This document shows positions 1 to 12,744 of a DNA stretch of 64,000 nt, piece by piece. The stretch's first letter is position 1; each line of letters starts with the position of its first letter. Location: NCBI GenBank assembly GCA_903813345.2, contig CAIIXF020000002.1, forward strand, positions 23,388,455-23,452,454, given 5' to 3'. Below the pieces are notes generated by a model. The model was not told where the DNA came from, made no database searches, and worked only from the letters and a program-made list of their open reading frames with translations. This DNA is from Owenia fusiformis (Eukaryota; Annelida; Polychaeta; Sabellida; Oweniidae). The position numbers were made by a program, and so were the translations under genes.

Positions 1-1970
1 ACCCAATCTGAGATAAACATAACACGTACGGCAACACTTATACAGACTCGTGCTATCGTTCCCCAACGGGATCCTTTCCAAAGTCACACGGGATTCAATT
101 TATTTGGATGACTGTATCAATAACGATAACAGTTTGATGGAGTTCATATTACAATTCAGGACATCTACGAGGGGCATTTCTTTTTGCTCTATTTTTTTTT
201 ATTTTTACAGATTTATTTATGAAACTTTCAGCATATGTTCCATATACATATATCTTGAGTATACATCAATATAAATATAATTCCTAATAAGGAAGTGAGC
301 TTTCAGTGGAGACTAGGTATATTGTGGAAATTTTGTATTAACAGTACTGTCTTTTATCTACATCATTAGAAGATAACGTGCATTTGTATCTTATTTTAAG
401 TTAAAATTCCTAATCCCATATTTTCCCTTTTCTGCCAATAAGTTGATTAGTCAATATTCTAAAATTGTGTATAGTATAGTTATAATTGTCAATAATGGCG
501 CTTAATTGACACGATGATTAAGATTGATTATTAAATGAGTATTGATTTGATATGTTATTGTTTATCTTTAATTGGGGTTAAATTGGTTTTGTGTATTCTA
601 ACGCCCGTTGTGCCAAGAACCAATATAAGCGTCAAAACACGTAATTATACACATAAAAACAATCACTTAATCAATTTAAATTACCTGAATATTTATCAAT
701 GAGCGAACTCTTGTTGTTTTTATAACAATAAATGTACCTGCAATATATAGAGAAAAAACAGAAATCTATACTAAGATGAGACAAATAGTCGTATATTCCA
801 TTTTTCAAGCTCTATCCGATCTACATCTTGTATAAAAGGTCCCAATGTCTAATGTTTATTGCGTGATAATGGACCGGAAGTGTTTAAATATTGTTTTTGA
901 GGTCAAATCGTAGTCTGGGATGTTGGGGATTTGTGCATTTCTTTTGACTTGTTACGCTTAATGGTCGCAGACAGTGTTTTGTGGTTCCTTTCAGACTTCC
1001 CCTTCTGACCATTGTGCCTTCATATTTCAGCCGAGCTTCAGAAGAATCAGAGAATGACTTAGATTAAGTGATTTTTGCAGATGGGTGAGCTTTACATCTT
1101 CGCGGGCATAAGTCAGAAAAATAATACCTCAATCAGCATAGTGAAAAAGACGATATTCATTTATTGAACTGAGGCATGAGAAGGAAACTAGATAAATTGA
1201 ATAAAGGGCTGATTGTGATTTTGTGATATGCCTTTCGCGGAGATAACATGCCTAGTCAAGGCTACATCAAAGTATCCTATGGCATCATAATTACATAAAG
1301 CGTCTCTAGATTGCTTTGATTTTTGTTTAAGGTGCTAATAAGAATTGCGAATGGGCATTATACACCAGAATCCCTTGAAGTTAATGTAACGCTGTCTATT
1401 ATGTAGAAACGACTACGTTTTCACATATTCTAGTTCAAATACTTTCATTTGATATACGTGACATAACTGTTTGAGATCTCAGAAGAAATATGACTTTAAT
1501 TTCAAAGGCCAGAGGAGGTAAATCAGACGTTTTACGCAACAGTGGGTATTATGTAACAATGCGAGTGTAAATCCTGATAGGGAACAATCTAAAGTATTTG
1601 AGATCAATACTACCACAGTGAAAAAACATATCCTTGTATTTTGATAAATATCTTCGGGTGGTGTACATAATAAAAAACTAAAGGACCATACACTAGGTAA
1701 ACAAAATCCTACCAATATCTTTGCAATATCTAAATTGGATACTTTATATACTTCTATAAGGTTTCCGGTTTTGGTCTTGATACTCTATGGGGTTTTCATA
1801 TATTATAGTTCGTTTATAAATAAATTGACATTTGATAGGTTTGTCGTTATGTTTCTGTAAATGCCGACTTTTATAGATTCGCATATGTCTTTATATATCG
1901 AATATATGACTGAACGGTAGATAAGTGACCGTGTACCTTGAATGTCAGAACCTAATAAATGTAAATCAGG
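1..1970. other. AT-rich non-coding sequence, nothing recognised
   Basis: Only short frames with no recognisable product, no tandem array and no clear inverted repeat. Confidence 0.5.
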
Positions 1971-2130
1971 TCACACTGGCCCCTAAAACCAAAAACTGGG
2001 CCCATTTTTGATAATTTGGCCTAAAAAGTCCAAAAGGCCAAGCTTTACCCAAAAAGACCCATTTTTGAGGCCCTAGAAAACGTTTAAGCCAAAAAATATT
2101 TCTGGGCCCACCTTACTTAGGCCCCATGGA
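1971..2130. mobile_element. Fragment of a GGCCC-rich dispersed repeat, related to the hAT-like MITE interior at 37.7 kb
   Basis: Begins cactggcccctaaaaccaaa and continues with alternating gggccca, ttggcc and aggccc blocks. The element at 37681-37843 has the same gcccctaaaacc(c)aaaa...tgggcc interior. No terminal inverted repeat was found here, so it is probably a decayed or truncated copy. Confidence 0.5.
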
Positions 2131-2357
2131 AGATGACACTAAGCAAATACAAACTATTGGAAATAATAGTGACCGTGTATCTAAATCTTGTATCAATCTA
2201 AATTGAAAAATAAATGCATAATGGCATTCCATTAAATGTCTATCATGTTCATTTAGTGATCGCTATATCCGGAAAACTCTCCAAACAATTGCCTCGAGAC
2301 AACTACTTGTTAAAGTGTTATATTCAATTTGATTATATGTCTTTTAATTGTTCGAGT

Positions 2358-2445
2358 TGACATGGTGGTCTAGAGCATTGAACACGCTGTCGTCGTAACC
2401 ATAAGGTCGTGAATTCTAGACGCATGGGCTCGTTGCGTTTTTCAT
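2358..2445 (+). repeat. tRNA-derived (SINE-like) relic
   Basis: Contains a box A-like stretch (tggtggtctagagcattg), then cgtcgtaaccataaggtcgt and a box B-like gaattctagac. The second half aligns with 59850-59890 (cgccgtaaccaagaggttgc, then gagttcgagacgc). A functional tRNA is unlikely because the arms do not pair fully. A tRNA-derived SINE head or tRNA pseudogene fits best. Confidence 0.4.
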
Positions 2446-2469
2446 TTAAAAGAAAACATCCATACTTAA

Positions 2470-2665
2470 CGCATGCATCCAATGGGAAAAAACTAAAAAC
2501 GTTTACCTATCAATAAAATGAAACATGTAAGATGGCAACCAGTTTTAAGAAAAACAAACCCCAAATATCCCGGACTATAATCTTACATGTAAAGAAACAA
2601 TCTCTAAACCCCCATTCCCCACCATTTAAAGAAAACCTGTGGACATTTCATTCATTCCGAAAGCC
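2470..2665. repeat. Dispersed repeat family R1, copy 1
   Basis: Shares with the other R1 copies an ordered set of blocks: caatgggaaaa, aagaaaaacaaaccccaaat, atccc, then a C-rich run ending ccattccccaccattt, then ggacatttcattcatt. Copies occur near 4.4, 9.1, 11.9, 14.0, 32.2 and 47.5 kb, with an inverted fragment near 4.05 kb. No target duplication is evident and the class is unknown. Confidence 0.6.
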
Positions 2666-2882
2666 ATCACAATAAAAGGTTAAAGAATAGACTAGAAATG
2701 CTTACTGAATATATTTGGTCGACAGTCGACACTGACATTAATAAGTTTATATCTAACAGGTTGCTGATATCATTGCAACAAGCTGGAATGATTGGATATA
2801 CCATCATAATACCTGACACGCAACTTTTGAAAGGGATCACTCTACAGGGATATCGCCTATCTTGCACCAACCGCAATCGGTA

Positions 2883-2910
2883 ACTCCTCTATGAATATCA
2901 ATAGAGGAGT
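2883..2910. other. Perfect 10-bp stem, 8-nt loop
   Basis: actcctctat (2883-2892) and atagaggagt (2901-2910) are exact reverse complements. It is short enough to be of uncertain meaning, and nothing around it suggests an RNA gene. Confidence 0.5.
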
Positions 2911-4019
2911 GACATGCTTGAGATTTAATTAGATGGAGCACTTTTACATGATAATTGGACTGGTTGTCACAAATGTAATGGGCGAATTAATTAAAATCGA
3001 TATTTAAGAAACTTGTTGATGACGAGGGGATTTTCTGTGCTGACGTAGCCATGAATATTTCATGACCAATTCATCTGTGAATAGAACGCCATCTTGTTCT
3101 CCTTAGTAGCAACCGTTTTAAGTAAAATGGGACAGTGATTTATTTATGTGTCTATGGTGTTTCCTGATAGTCTGGAAAAGTAAGAAATTTCATCATTGGA
3201 GAACAATAGCAAAGTAGCATAACTTGATCTTCAACAGTCTGATGTATATCCAAAACATAATCAGAGCAGGTTTAAATTGTCCCACTGTCTTTATATCACC
3301 ATGTACATTCATCGTTTTGTTTAAAACAGTATATTTAGAACAGCTCCTTTGGGTTTTTGAATTAGCCGTAAGTGAGTCGTATGCAAATAATTTATTTATA
3401 TTTGAAACCAAATTAATGGGTATAAAACTACATGCGTTGAGATTCAGAACACACCTTAATTGTCATTGACATGATACGATCCATTTCATTAACAGATGTA
3501 AATTGGGAAAAAGCAATAAACTTCTTCTAAATTAAATTAAATTGTAAGTCCAACTCTCAAAACTATTATACAGATGAATAGAGACGGGGATCCTGATCTC
3601 GCCTTTTAGAATATTATGGCTTTACAGGTATCAACCAATGCGGGCAACAGCATATATTGTAAGTTGTCTGGAAAACGAGATGAATTCAGTTTTGATATTG
3701 TGATTGTGATCGATTATAAAGTAATATTGAACCCAATGATGGCATGCATCCAGGTTAAATACAGTATGACATGGTCATAATATTTGTTTGATAAAATTTT
3801 AGGCCAAGGTCAGAAAAATCAAAAACTTCAGCAACACTGTCTCTGCATTTTATAAGTCATTATTCTCATTAGAGGTTTCGAGGTTTATAAAACCGCTGAT
3901 GGATATTCAAGTATTATCAAATTATTTGCAAATAGCACTCGCATATTTTTCACTTGGCTTCTTTAAGGTGGATCTCAATTGTGGCATTAATAGTTGAGTC
4001 AAAAGGTGAGTTTAACATT

Positions 4020-4100
4020 GTTTAAATCATTGTTTCTTGATTTACATTTGATCATGGTTCGGGATATTTGGGAAATGTTTTCCTTGTGGCTGGTATATAT
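4020..4100 (-). repeat. Dispersed repeat family R1, inverted fragment
   Basis: gatcatggttcgggatattt followed by gggaaatgttttccttg is the reverse complement of the core seen in R1 copies (aaaac...tatcccaaaaccatgatc). It lies about 300 bp from a copy in the opposite orientation. Confidence 0.5.
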
Positions 4101-4365
4101 CTTTTTGGCTATCACAGAATATGGTTACACATTTGATTTACTCCTCCTCTAAGAATTTGGATGTGGATACATGTATAACTCAATGCACAAAATAAAACAT
4201 GAAAGACAATCAAATCCCTAGAAAGTGTACTAAATTGCAAGTCATGAAATTATGCAAATTATTAGAGACACAAATCCTCAACTTACTTTCTTTAACAAGG
4301 TTTAAAATCCCCTGGCATGTAAAATGTCATCGGTGTCAAAATGCTTTTAGGAAATCTTACAAATA

Positions 4366-4590
4366 TATAAGCACTAGTGCCAAAGGGAAAGGACCAAAAG
4401 TTGTAATGGAAAAAGCAAACTCAACGTGCATAACAGTAAGGAAAAACAAACCCCATATAGCCCAAAACCATGATCTAACGTGAAAAAAACAATGTCTAAT
4501 ACCCCCTTTCCCCCAACATTCAAGAACCAATATCACAATCCAAGACCAGAAGACCAAGGGACATTTCATTTCAAAATATATAAATGGAAG
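4366..4590. repeat. Dispersed repeat family R1, copy 2
   Basis: Ordered blocks: agcactagtgccaaagggaa, gaaaaacaaaccccatatag, cccaaaaccatgatctaacg, a C-rich run, then aagaaccaatatcacaatcc and gggacatttcattt. The copy at 32.13 kb is the closest relative. Open frames here on both strands (4199-4483, 4357-4668 minus, 4480-4767) come from the repeat. Confidence 0.65.
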
Positions 4591-5401
4591 GTAAACGGTC
4601 ATTTCACAATGAAAGAGAAAAACAAACAAAACATTGAAAATCACTTCATGTATAAAACTAAAAAGCAAAAGATAACTATAATATCAAAGATCTACTACAA
4701 TCAACACACAAAGCACAACTCTTCCAAAATAAGCAACACCAAAAACCTGGGGCCAAAAAGTACCTAAAACGAAAACATTATATTATGTTGTAATCAACTG
4801 GTAAAACCATAAGAACATCAATAAGTTATGCATTACTAAATAATGAAAAGCTAAAATATCATTTGATTTAGTTTCAAATTGAGAAATGTATGCGTCGATC
4901 AAATAATGTTTAGTTTATAGAATTTAAATGTTTACAAAAAGCTATTCAATCATTTGCTACAAGTTTACAATGATAGTGAATTGATTGATCTCTGCTGTTA
5001 ATGAAAATATGAAAACATTTGTAGTGTGATTAATCATTTTTATACACAATCAGCCATCCAAAATGGTTCTACTTTATTTGATTTATCTGCTGCAGGATTC
5101 TTAAAACCTTTGTCAAGTAATTGAAGGCACAATGTGAATCCTTATGTATTGATCAATACTGTTTCAGCTGTAATTCCTTTACTCTTTTTGTTTAGTTTTT
5201 TAAAATTAATTTTGAAAACTTTGTTCCAATGAAAAATAATTCCAAAATATATAACAATATTTTTTGTAGGCACATTTTCATGATAAATCATAATCCATGA
5301 AAAATAGTGAGCATAATTGTTTATAGCTGAGGCTCAGTTAATTGTCACAATATCTCTATTCACTAGGGGCCTAAAGGACGTGCATCTGCCTCCAACAACT
5401 C

Positions 5402-5489
5402 CAAAAATGGCCCCCTTACTCCGAGAGGCCGCAAAATGCCCCCCTTACTCTGAGAGGCCGCAAAATGGCCCCCTTACTCTGAGAGGCCG
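5402..5489. repeat. Tandem repeat, 29-bp unit, three copies
   Basis: The unit is caaaatggcccccttactct followed by gagaggccg. The first copy is 30 bp, the next two 29 bp. Because 29 is not a multiple of 3, the open frame across it (5317-5538) changes register in each unit and is not a repeat protein. Confidence 0.9.
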
Positions 5490-5539
5490 CCATAAAAGGT
5501 TCGTAGGTCTAAAGTACATGACAAATGTTACTAAATAAC

Positions 5540-6944
5540 GCGTTTCTATTCTTATTATATCAGATGTTATTCATGAGCAATGGGTTATTGGAGAAATTGA
5601 TTCCTTGGGTGATTGCATTTTGATATATTGTCCTTCGGGATTATAGGATGTTTAGTGGATTTTGGTGAAAACATATATTTACATGATCCAATATGACAAA
5701 ACCACAAATTCTTTGAAAATAATCCCATGCTCTTTTCATCAATATTTAAGAATGAATAGTACTTCTAGATCTTCGTACAATTGCTTATGGCAAATCTGGG
5801 GATGACAGATGGGATAAGCATAAATCATCCATGACAAATATGTAGGCAAAGAGACAAAATGAGAAAAGGGAAACAGCTCATATCAAAAAGCACGAGACGT
5901 GAAATGTTGATGAAAACTTGAAAGTGTTGACAATAAGAAATAAGAACAGTTGGGCAAAAGGAATGAAGCTCTCGTGCAATGATTTAACGTGCAGAAAAAC
6001 TGCGTTGGACAATTTATTCCACAACAATACAGGGAGCCAATAATAAGTGAGGAGGGCACTAATGCCTCGGCCCTCCACAATCATTTATAAATTTATGTAT
6101 GATTTATTATGCAAATGAAAACACTTAACCTATTAAAAAGCAATTTAGGAACTATTATAACAATACAAACCCATAAGAAAGCGAAATATGTCATTCATAC
6201 TGAAGTCATAACTTTACATGAAAACTAAAAACGATTATAGTAAAAAGAACAGTTCCACAAACATTCACTTGAGATCCAAAATATGTTTTTTAATAAGATT
6301 TTGAACCTGATATGCAAGTATTCAAAACTATTCCACAAAAACCCAAGAGTATTTAGAAATATCTATCGTATCGAAAGCTTTAGAGAGGTCCAAATATAAT
6401 AATCATTATCCATAAAGAATCGATGTTACAGAAATGTGTGTTGAGTTGTTTTCTTTTTTTTTTAATTCATTAATATAAGTTATTATGTTTAATTTGATAA
6501 CGTTAGGAATTCTTGAATGTAGTACTTTCTCAAGAAGTTTGGAAAGTACACTAAATTAGGAAATTGGTCTCTAATTTTCAAATTTTGATTTGTCACATTT
6601 ACTTTTGCTTTTACTTTAGTTATTTTAATTTTTCTGGAAATACACATGTTTGAGAGAGGTTCGCTATTTGCATGCGTGATGGTGTCACAATATTGTACGT
6701 TTCATGCTTGATAACTATTGGTTTTAAATCACCTCCTCACTCCTGGAACATTTTAATTTAGTTGTTTCACAAGTGTAAGATAATCTTACTCAAGCCCTTC
6801 TAACACGAGACCCGGTTGTTAGAGTAGATGGTCTAGGGTCTTGAAGCATGACTATTGTTAAGATTTCACCTTCAATTACAGGTTCTAGAAATGCATTTCT
6901 TGTAATATTTTCAAGCGGTGACACACTTAAAACGAAGTTTGAGA
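5540..6944. other. AT-rich non-coding sequence, nothing recognised
   Basis: Two overlapping minus-strand frames at 5878-6084 have no recognisable product. No array or paired inverted repeat was found. Confidence 0.4.
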
Positions 6945-7113
6945 CCGGTGTGAAAGAAATGATGGTCCCCAGGGATTATGGTCCCCTTTCTTAATCCTTA
7001 CTGGCCCCGATTGTGTATAAGATAATGAGGGAAAGAGTTGTATTCAGGTCACCATATAAATCAATGGAGAGTAGGACCATAATTTGATAGGACCTCCTAC
7101 CCTTTTACACCTG
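6945..7113. mobile_element. MITE family M2, copy 1
   Basis: Starts ccggtgtgaaagaaatgatg and ends near ttttacacctg. It matches 62306-62509 closely (ggattatggtcccctttctt, gataatgagggaaagagttg, ggagagtaggaccataattt). Ends and interior are partly self-complementary (ccggtgt/acaccgg and attatggtcc/ggaccataat). It is shorter than the second copy because it lacks an internal segment of about 35 bp. Confidence 0.75.
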
Positions 7114-7114
7114 T

Positions 7115-9100
7115 CTTAAAATCTATAAGAGTGTCAAAAAGGCTATTATCAATGACAATTTAACACATGAACTCAGTAGCCATCAGGGGCGAGTCGTAGT
7201 TATGAATCAACCGTTAATACCATATAGCCGGCATCTGCAAATATGGCATTGCAAGTTAAAAATGGTACTGTGGCATGGGATTATCACTGATTAAAAAAAT
7301 TATCATCATCGTTTACAGATGGTCTTCATGTAAAGAATCAGAAGACAACATGTCACATCGAACCATATGTTCTGTCCAGCTATAAAACTTACATTATGTA
7401 CAATGTCATGATATATAATTCCAATATGATAATTAATTGATAAAGCTTGACGCGATATACACATTCCTGAAAATGATACAAAATGGGATAGCCTGTAAAT
7501 CAAGACGTAGCTTTTAGTAGATTTTATTTTTTATCTTTATTTCCATGGTGTCAGAACATGTCTATGACAATTATGTTATGATAAATACTTATGTCTTCAT
7601 TTTACCCCAAGTGGGCTACAACAGTGCGCATCAGCTGTTAAACTACTTCCTTGCATTATTATAGAAACACTTGAGATAACGACAAATACATATTTACTGA
7701 AAACAATGTATTATCAATTGGCCATTTGAGATTCGTATTCAATTTATATTGCCCATGAGATATGAGTGTTGATTATTGATGATCCTCAATAGTCTCGGCT
7801 ATTCAGCTGAGTCGCCTCAAAATTGCTTTATATTAGCATGTATCATGATAAATTCGTTTTTCATAAAATGCCCAATGGTCTAGCACTTTGCTGTGGTTTT
7901 GCATTGTTGTGTTATAATGATCCATGGATGGTGGATCGGGGTTTGTTTTTCTGATGACTTATTGTCATTTCATAGTCAACTTGATCTCAAACACTGTGCC
8001 CTGCCATCCTTTGGACATTGTGCATCAAATAACGCGTGGACAATCGGAACAGAGGAGTTACTTAACAATTAGAAAATTAGAAACTGAGACCACTGTCTGG
8101 AGAATTGAAAGAGAGGAAAATGTGGGTGGTCACTTTATTTAACTACAATAAGAATAGGTGTTATCCACTTTAAATCTGTGAGTAATTCTAGTTTGGTGTC
8201 TGCAGTTTTGAACTACCACTCATTTCTAGGAGTTGATGTAATCTAAAAACACACTGGTCAATACCAGGAATTAATTTTAACACGTTAACCTTAGCCTTTA
8301 CTGAAACCATCAAACCTGTAGAAAAAGTAAAAATGTTACTTCTACGCGAGGTGCGGTTACGTAAAGATATGTTTTGAAATATCCTGTCAAACCTGACAGA
8401 ATTATTGAAACATAACATGTCAGCCCTTCAAATAAACATCTGGTTTGGGTCTATATACAGACTATAATCTCAATATTACTCAAACTATGTCAAACTTGTT
8501 GAAAATCAAGAATATGTGGAACAAACGGTATTGCAACAAAGAATTGTCTGATATAAATAGAAAACTTCGGAGGAAAGAGAATATCCATCAATACCGAAGA
8601 AGGATCCCGCTGACAAAGATCCTGATACTTATTTCCTTTCCGTGGTAGGTTGGTTAACATCAGTCAAAATTGAGAATTCAACCAAGTTTCATCTCACGGT
8701 TGTTGAATATTTGCTAGCTTGACAAATGGCTTATTATATTTTGCGTTGCTCTTTAGAGGTGTTGGACTCAATATTCAATTCGAACCTCCTTTCTGTAATA
8801 TATGACCGAATTGACACAGAAGATCTTTGTAATATATCAAAAATGTTGACACTTGCTCTCTTGGGGATTTCCAGAGTCTAGCACCAAACTAGAATGTCGG
8901 ATTAACCTAATCTGCCGTTGGAACTCACACTTGAGTAACCTCATGCATCATTGTGTAGTCGTGGAGAATTATAAACGTTAGCTACGATATCATATACAAA
9001 CGACCTTAAGCCATGTATGTACTTGATACAGGTTATACAAATGAATGCTTGCAGAAATATGCATAGATATGTAAGATCCATAAGGGTAATGATCATACCG
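7115..9100. other. Non-coding sequence, no assignable gene
   Basis: Short frames at 7924-8142 and 8445-8648 have natural-looking composition but no recognised motif, no splice context and no repeat structure. Confidence 0.35.
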
Positions 9101-9540
9101 GCTAAATATGTATGTGCAAGTGCCAATTGGAAAGTACCCACAATGGCAACGTAACACAGAAAAAGAAAATACCAGTCATAAGAAAAGAAAAACAAATCCC
9201 AAATATCCCAAATCACAATCCAACCTGATCAGAAACAGTGTCTACCCCCCCCCCCCCCTTCCCACTTACCATTTCAGTACCGATATCACAATCCGAGATC
9301 AAAACACCAAGTACATTTCATTCATTATATATTCATACTGAAGTCATTTATACATGTGGAAGAAAAAATTTAAATTGATAGCCAATACTCATAACATTGA
9401 AAATAGCTGTAGATACTAGATATATAGCATTCATAAAAGTGCATTCAGTCTCAAATGATGTGGGACAGACGAAATCCCATCTCGAAGTCCAAAACCGTAT
9501 CAAAGGGTCAACATCCATCTGCAAAGCCGACGCTTTTACT
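9100..9540. repeat. Dispersed repeat family R1, copy 3 (long form)
   Basis: Has the usual blocks (tgcaagtgccaattggaaag, aagaaaaacaaatcccaaat, a C run at about 9245-9258, accgatatcacaatccgaga) and extends further right. 9365-9540 aligns with 47770-47940 through attgatagc, tactcataacat, tctcaaatgatgtggga and tatcaaaggg. R1 is therefore at least about 430 bp long, and most other copies are truncated. Confidence 0.7.
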
Positions 9541-9990
9541 CATAAAATACAATATTCCACCATGGTCATCAGGAGAAACCTAGGGCTGGTTTCGATTCCA
9601 ATTTCACAACCATTAATGCCTTAGACAATAGGCAAGATAGAAAAGGATATTTCAGGGTTTCACCGGCCATTATGAAACCAATTATCAGCATTCAACACAA
9701 AAAATGATATCACATCCTTGGTCCAATGATATTTCAATTTTTTCTGAATTAAAAGAGCGATGAGGCCTTTTGATGAAGGATGATGATATACAGGTATGCA
9801 TGGTCAATTGTTGGATAGGAAGGTCTACTCTCTTATGGTCTTTTAACTTGCTTCATTCAAGTTTGTTTTTCTCAGTAAGAGTTGCCAACATATTGCGACT
9901 TGGTCCACTTACTTGCTGTTCATTGATTGATACCAATCTCTTGTGCTTGTCTTCTTGTCATCCTAGGTCACATCTGACACCAAATACTTA

Positions 9991-10378
9991 TCATCTCTCG
10001 GTCAACATATTCGATAATATTGTTAACATGAGGGGATGGATTGTAGCTGTCATATCGATATTAAGACCGTCAATGACATCAACATACTCATCCAAACCCT
10101 TAGATTACACAGCAACTTGGGTATCATTTCAAATTGGGGAAATAATCATTCATGGTCGAATTCATCAAATTAGGTTCATTATTGAAAAGTATATTCATTT
10201 ATGATTCTAACCTGGTAAAAATAGGATATACATTAGGCTTGATGTTAACAATCTCGTGCCAAGACTTATTTTGGAAGAGATTTTTATCAGAAAAATATTT
10301 TACCAGCGTGTCCGTCATAAGTTTCGGATTTTGTTTATCTAGTGAGCTTTGAAAAGATTGTAAAGGATATAAAACAGT
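9991..10378 (-). pseudogene. Decayed coding-like segment, product unknown
   Basis: On the minus strand, 10378-10199 is open for 59 codons and includes DTLVKYFSDKNLFQNKSWHE. It ends in TAA. A second open piece in another frame, 10098-9991, includes GLDEYVDVIDGLNIDMTATI. Both read like protein, and the frame breaks between them suggest a relic rather than exons. It lies next to R1 copy 3, so it may be the decayed ORF of a transposable element. I recognise no domain, and chance open frames cannot be excluded. Confidence 0.25.
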
Positions 10379-10419
10379 TTAATCTAGCTCTATCTTGATG
10401 AGATTTGTAGGATTTACCG

Positions 10420-11175
10420 TTGATTAATATGCATGATAACACGGGTGCATCGGCCTCAAATACAGGAAAACATAATTCATGAAAACAACAGCTTGTTTAC
10501 AATTGGCAAATCAATGTACACTTCTTGACATCGGATTTTTGGCACATGTCTTTGGTTAACATGTATGAAAACACGGGTGCATCGGCCTAAAATACGGGAA
10601 AACATAATTCATGAAAACAACAGCTTGTTTACAATTTAGGCTAATTGGCGAATCAATGTACACTCCTTGACATCGGATTTTTGGCACATGTCTTTGGTTA
10701 ACATGTATGAAAACACGGGTGCATCGGCCTCAAATACAGGAACACATAATTGATGACAACAACATCTTGTTTACAATTGGCGAATCAATGTACACTTCTT
10801 GACGCTCATAAATGTGGGCATCAGACTTTTGGCATTTGCTTTGATTAATTTGCATGATAGCAAATGTGCATTGGTCTCAAATACAGACAACCCTGATTCA
10901 TTTAGATATAGTGTTTACCATTGACACATTAATGTACACTTCTTGACACTTAACTACAAAGGAGATTGAACTTTTGGCATTTTTTTATCATCTTTCATAT
11001 TTATTGTAAGCACAAGTCATTTAGATACAATTACAAGGGGCAAAGCATTTGTCTCTGAGAACTATGCATGGAAGTATTGTTTGGATATAACATATCATAG
11101 ATGTATACATTGGATTTGTGATCGTTTCATTTGATTAATTTACATGGTGACATGTTACATTGGTCTCATACAAGG
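10420..11175. repeat. Degenerate minisatellite, about 132-147-bp unit, four clear and about two decayed copies
   Basis: The anchor acgggtgcatcggcctcaaa recurs at 10441, 10573 and 10715, with weaker forms at about 10862, 11043 and 11151. Copies share acaacagcttgtttacaatt and aatcaatgtacacttcttga. Copies 2 and 3 differ by a 10-bp insertion. Divergence increases to the right, so the array is oldest at its right edge. Confidence 0.85.
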
Positions 11176-11444
11176 AAATGTATAAAGCCATTCATGTTTA
11201 AACCTTAATTCTATTCCTCAATTCCAAAAGGTCGGGAATTAATGAGAGATTTGATGATATATACATAAAGATGGTCCAACTAGTGACCTAAATGATTTGA
11301 CTTCTGTTGACAGACCTTTGTTAGGAAGTGTAACACTGAAACCTATCCAAACTCAATTGTATTCAAGCGCTGACAGTAACAATGTTAAATACAATGAAAA
11401 GACAAATGACACCAATATTAAAACGGAGTAACAAGGTTAGCTGA

Positions 11445-11596
11445 ACCTGAAAATTGTGACAAAGACACCCAATATCAATGAATATCTTCATATATACCTG
11501 AAAATTGTGATAAAGACACCCAATATCAATGAATATCTTCATATATACCTGAAAATTGTGATAAAGACACCCAATATCAATGAATATCTTCATATA
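11445..11596. repeat. Tandem repeat, 51-bp unit, three copies
   Basis: Units begin at 11445, 11496 and 11547 with acctgaaaattgtgayaaag and are almost identical. Since 51 is 17 codons, both strands stay open across the array (11456-11647 plus; 11363-11644 minus), which explains those frames without a gene. Confidence 0.92.
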
Positions 11597-11864
11597 GGTT
11601 GTGTCGATAACGACAAATTCTCCATGATATCCATGATTATGCAATAGGAACCTAAAGCAAATTAAATTTGGTTTGCTTCCTTCTACTTAATATGAAATGA
11701 CTTAACACGCTACTCACTGTACTCTCCACAATTTGGAATATATGGACTGTGCGCCATTGGACAACGAGTGAAAGCTTGTTCATATTTGCTTGCAATTGGT
11801 GATTTAAAAGTCATTTTCCGATCTAGTGGGGGGGGGCTAAACATGAAAATGTACGCACACGTAC

Positions 11865-11995
11865 TTAAAAGGAAAGACAAAAAGACAAAACCCAGCACGA
11901 AAAACGAAAACATCTAAGTCCACACCAGGCAAACAAACCCTAACTATCCCAAACAAACAAGATATACCCCTTTCCTACATCATTTAAGTTCCATT
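11865..11995. repeat. Dispersed repeat family R1, copy 4 (partial)
   Basis: Contains cacgaaaaacgaaaac, caaacaaaccctaactatcc and acccctttcctacatcattt in the order seen in other R1 copies. Confidence 0.45.
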
Positions 11996-12404
11996 ATAAT
12001 TTTCAAAAACATTTTCTTCAACATTTTCAAGTAGAGTGCAATAGTGCATGTTGATTCTAAAGTTTTTCTTAAGCACTATGTGTAGGAACAGCTTGATAGT
12101 AACACAGATCAGTTGTTTAGGTTGATTTAAATCGCCCACACCTTGGGAGCTTCAGAGTACTTTATTTGACACAGAATGAAGTTACCACTGTGCTGTCTGT
12201 TTATTTCACGATCAAGATCATAATTATTTTAACTATGTTTTGATATCTTTGTTTACATATGTCTTAAATGGGAAAATACATTTTGTGCCACTTTGCAAAT
12301 AACTAAACATTGTATTTGTGGTTTGAACTTTTAGAGAGCCTGTCTGTATGGAAGCAAGATTGATGCTTGTTCTTTGATGTATTCCAATTGTTTATTATTT
12401 TCAG

Positions 12405-12562
12405 GTTATGGCATTTACTCTACAGACAAATCTATTAAAGTATCGGCAGTTATAGTCAGGGTGTCGACTTTTGGCTTGCAACCGAAGATACCTCAAGAAA
12501 AGCCGGAAATTGCCGAAGATTTTCTTTGCAAACGAAGTTGGCCGAGGGTACCACGAATGTGA
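12405..12562 (+). other. Exon-like open segment, product unknown
   Basis: Preceded by a fair acceptor (attgtttattattttcag). It is open to a TGA at 12560, includes STDKSIKVSAVIVRVSTFGL, and is more GC-rich than its surroundings. An aataaa lies at about 12740. This could be a terminal exon of an unknown gene, but no family is recognised, no partner exon was found, and the minus strand is also open here. Confidence 0.18.
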
Positions 12563-12634
12563 AGAGGACGTCTCTAATTGGTCAAAAAGAGAGGCTCGGC
12601 ATTCTCCGTCGGATTGAATCGGCAAAATCCGGTT

Positions 12635-12690
12635 TTATGGCTTACCTTCGGTTGTATGGCTTACCTTCGGCTGCATGGCCCAACCTCGAT
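12635..12690. repeat. Short tandem repeat, 19-bp unit, about 2.7 copies
   Basis: tatggcttaccttcggttg is followed by tatggcttaccttcggctg and a partial catggcccaacctcg. Confidence 0.75.
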
Positions 12691-12744
12691 TGATTGGAAA
12701 AGATGCTGTCCCGTTATAGGCATTCTACTTTTTCCACGAAATAA

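Noticed and set aside
9770-10204. 144-codon plus-strand frame, the longest in the window
   Set aside because: It lacks a recognisable domain or splice context, and the opposite strand of the same segment reads more like decayed coding sequence.
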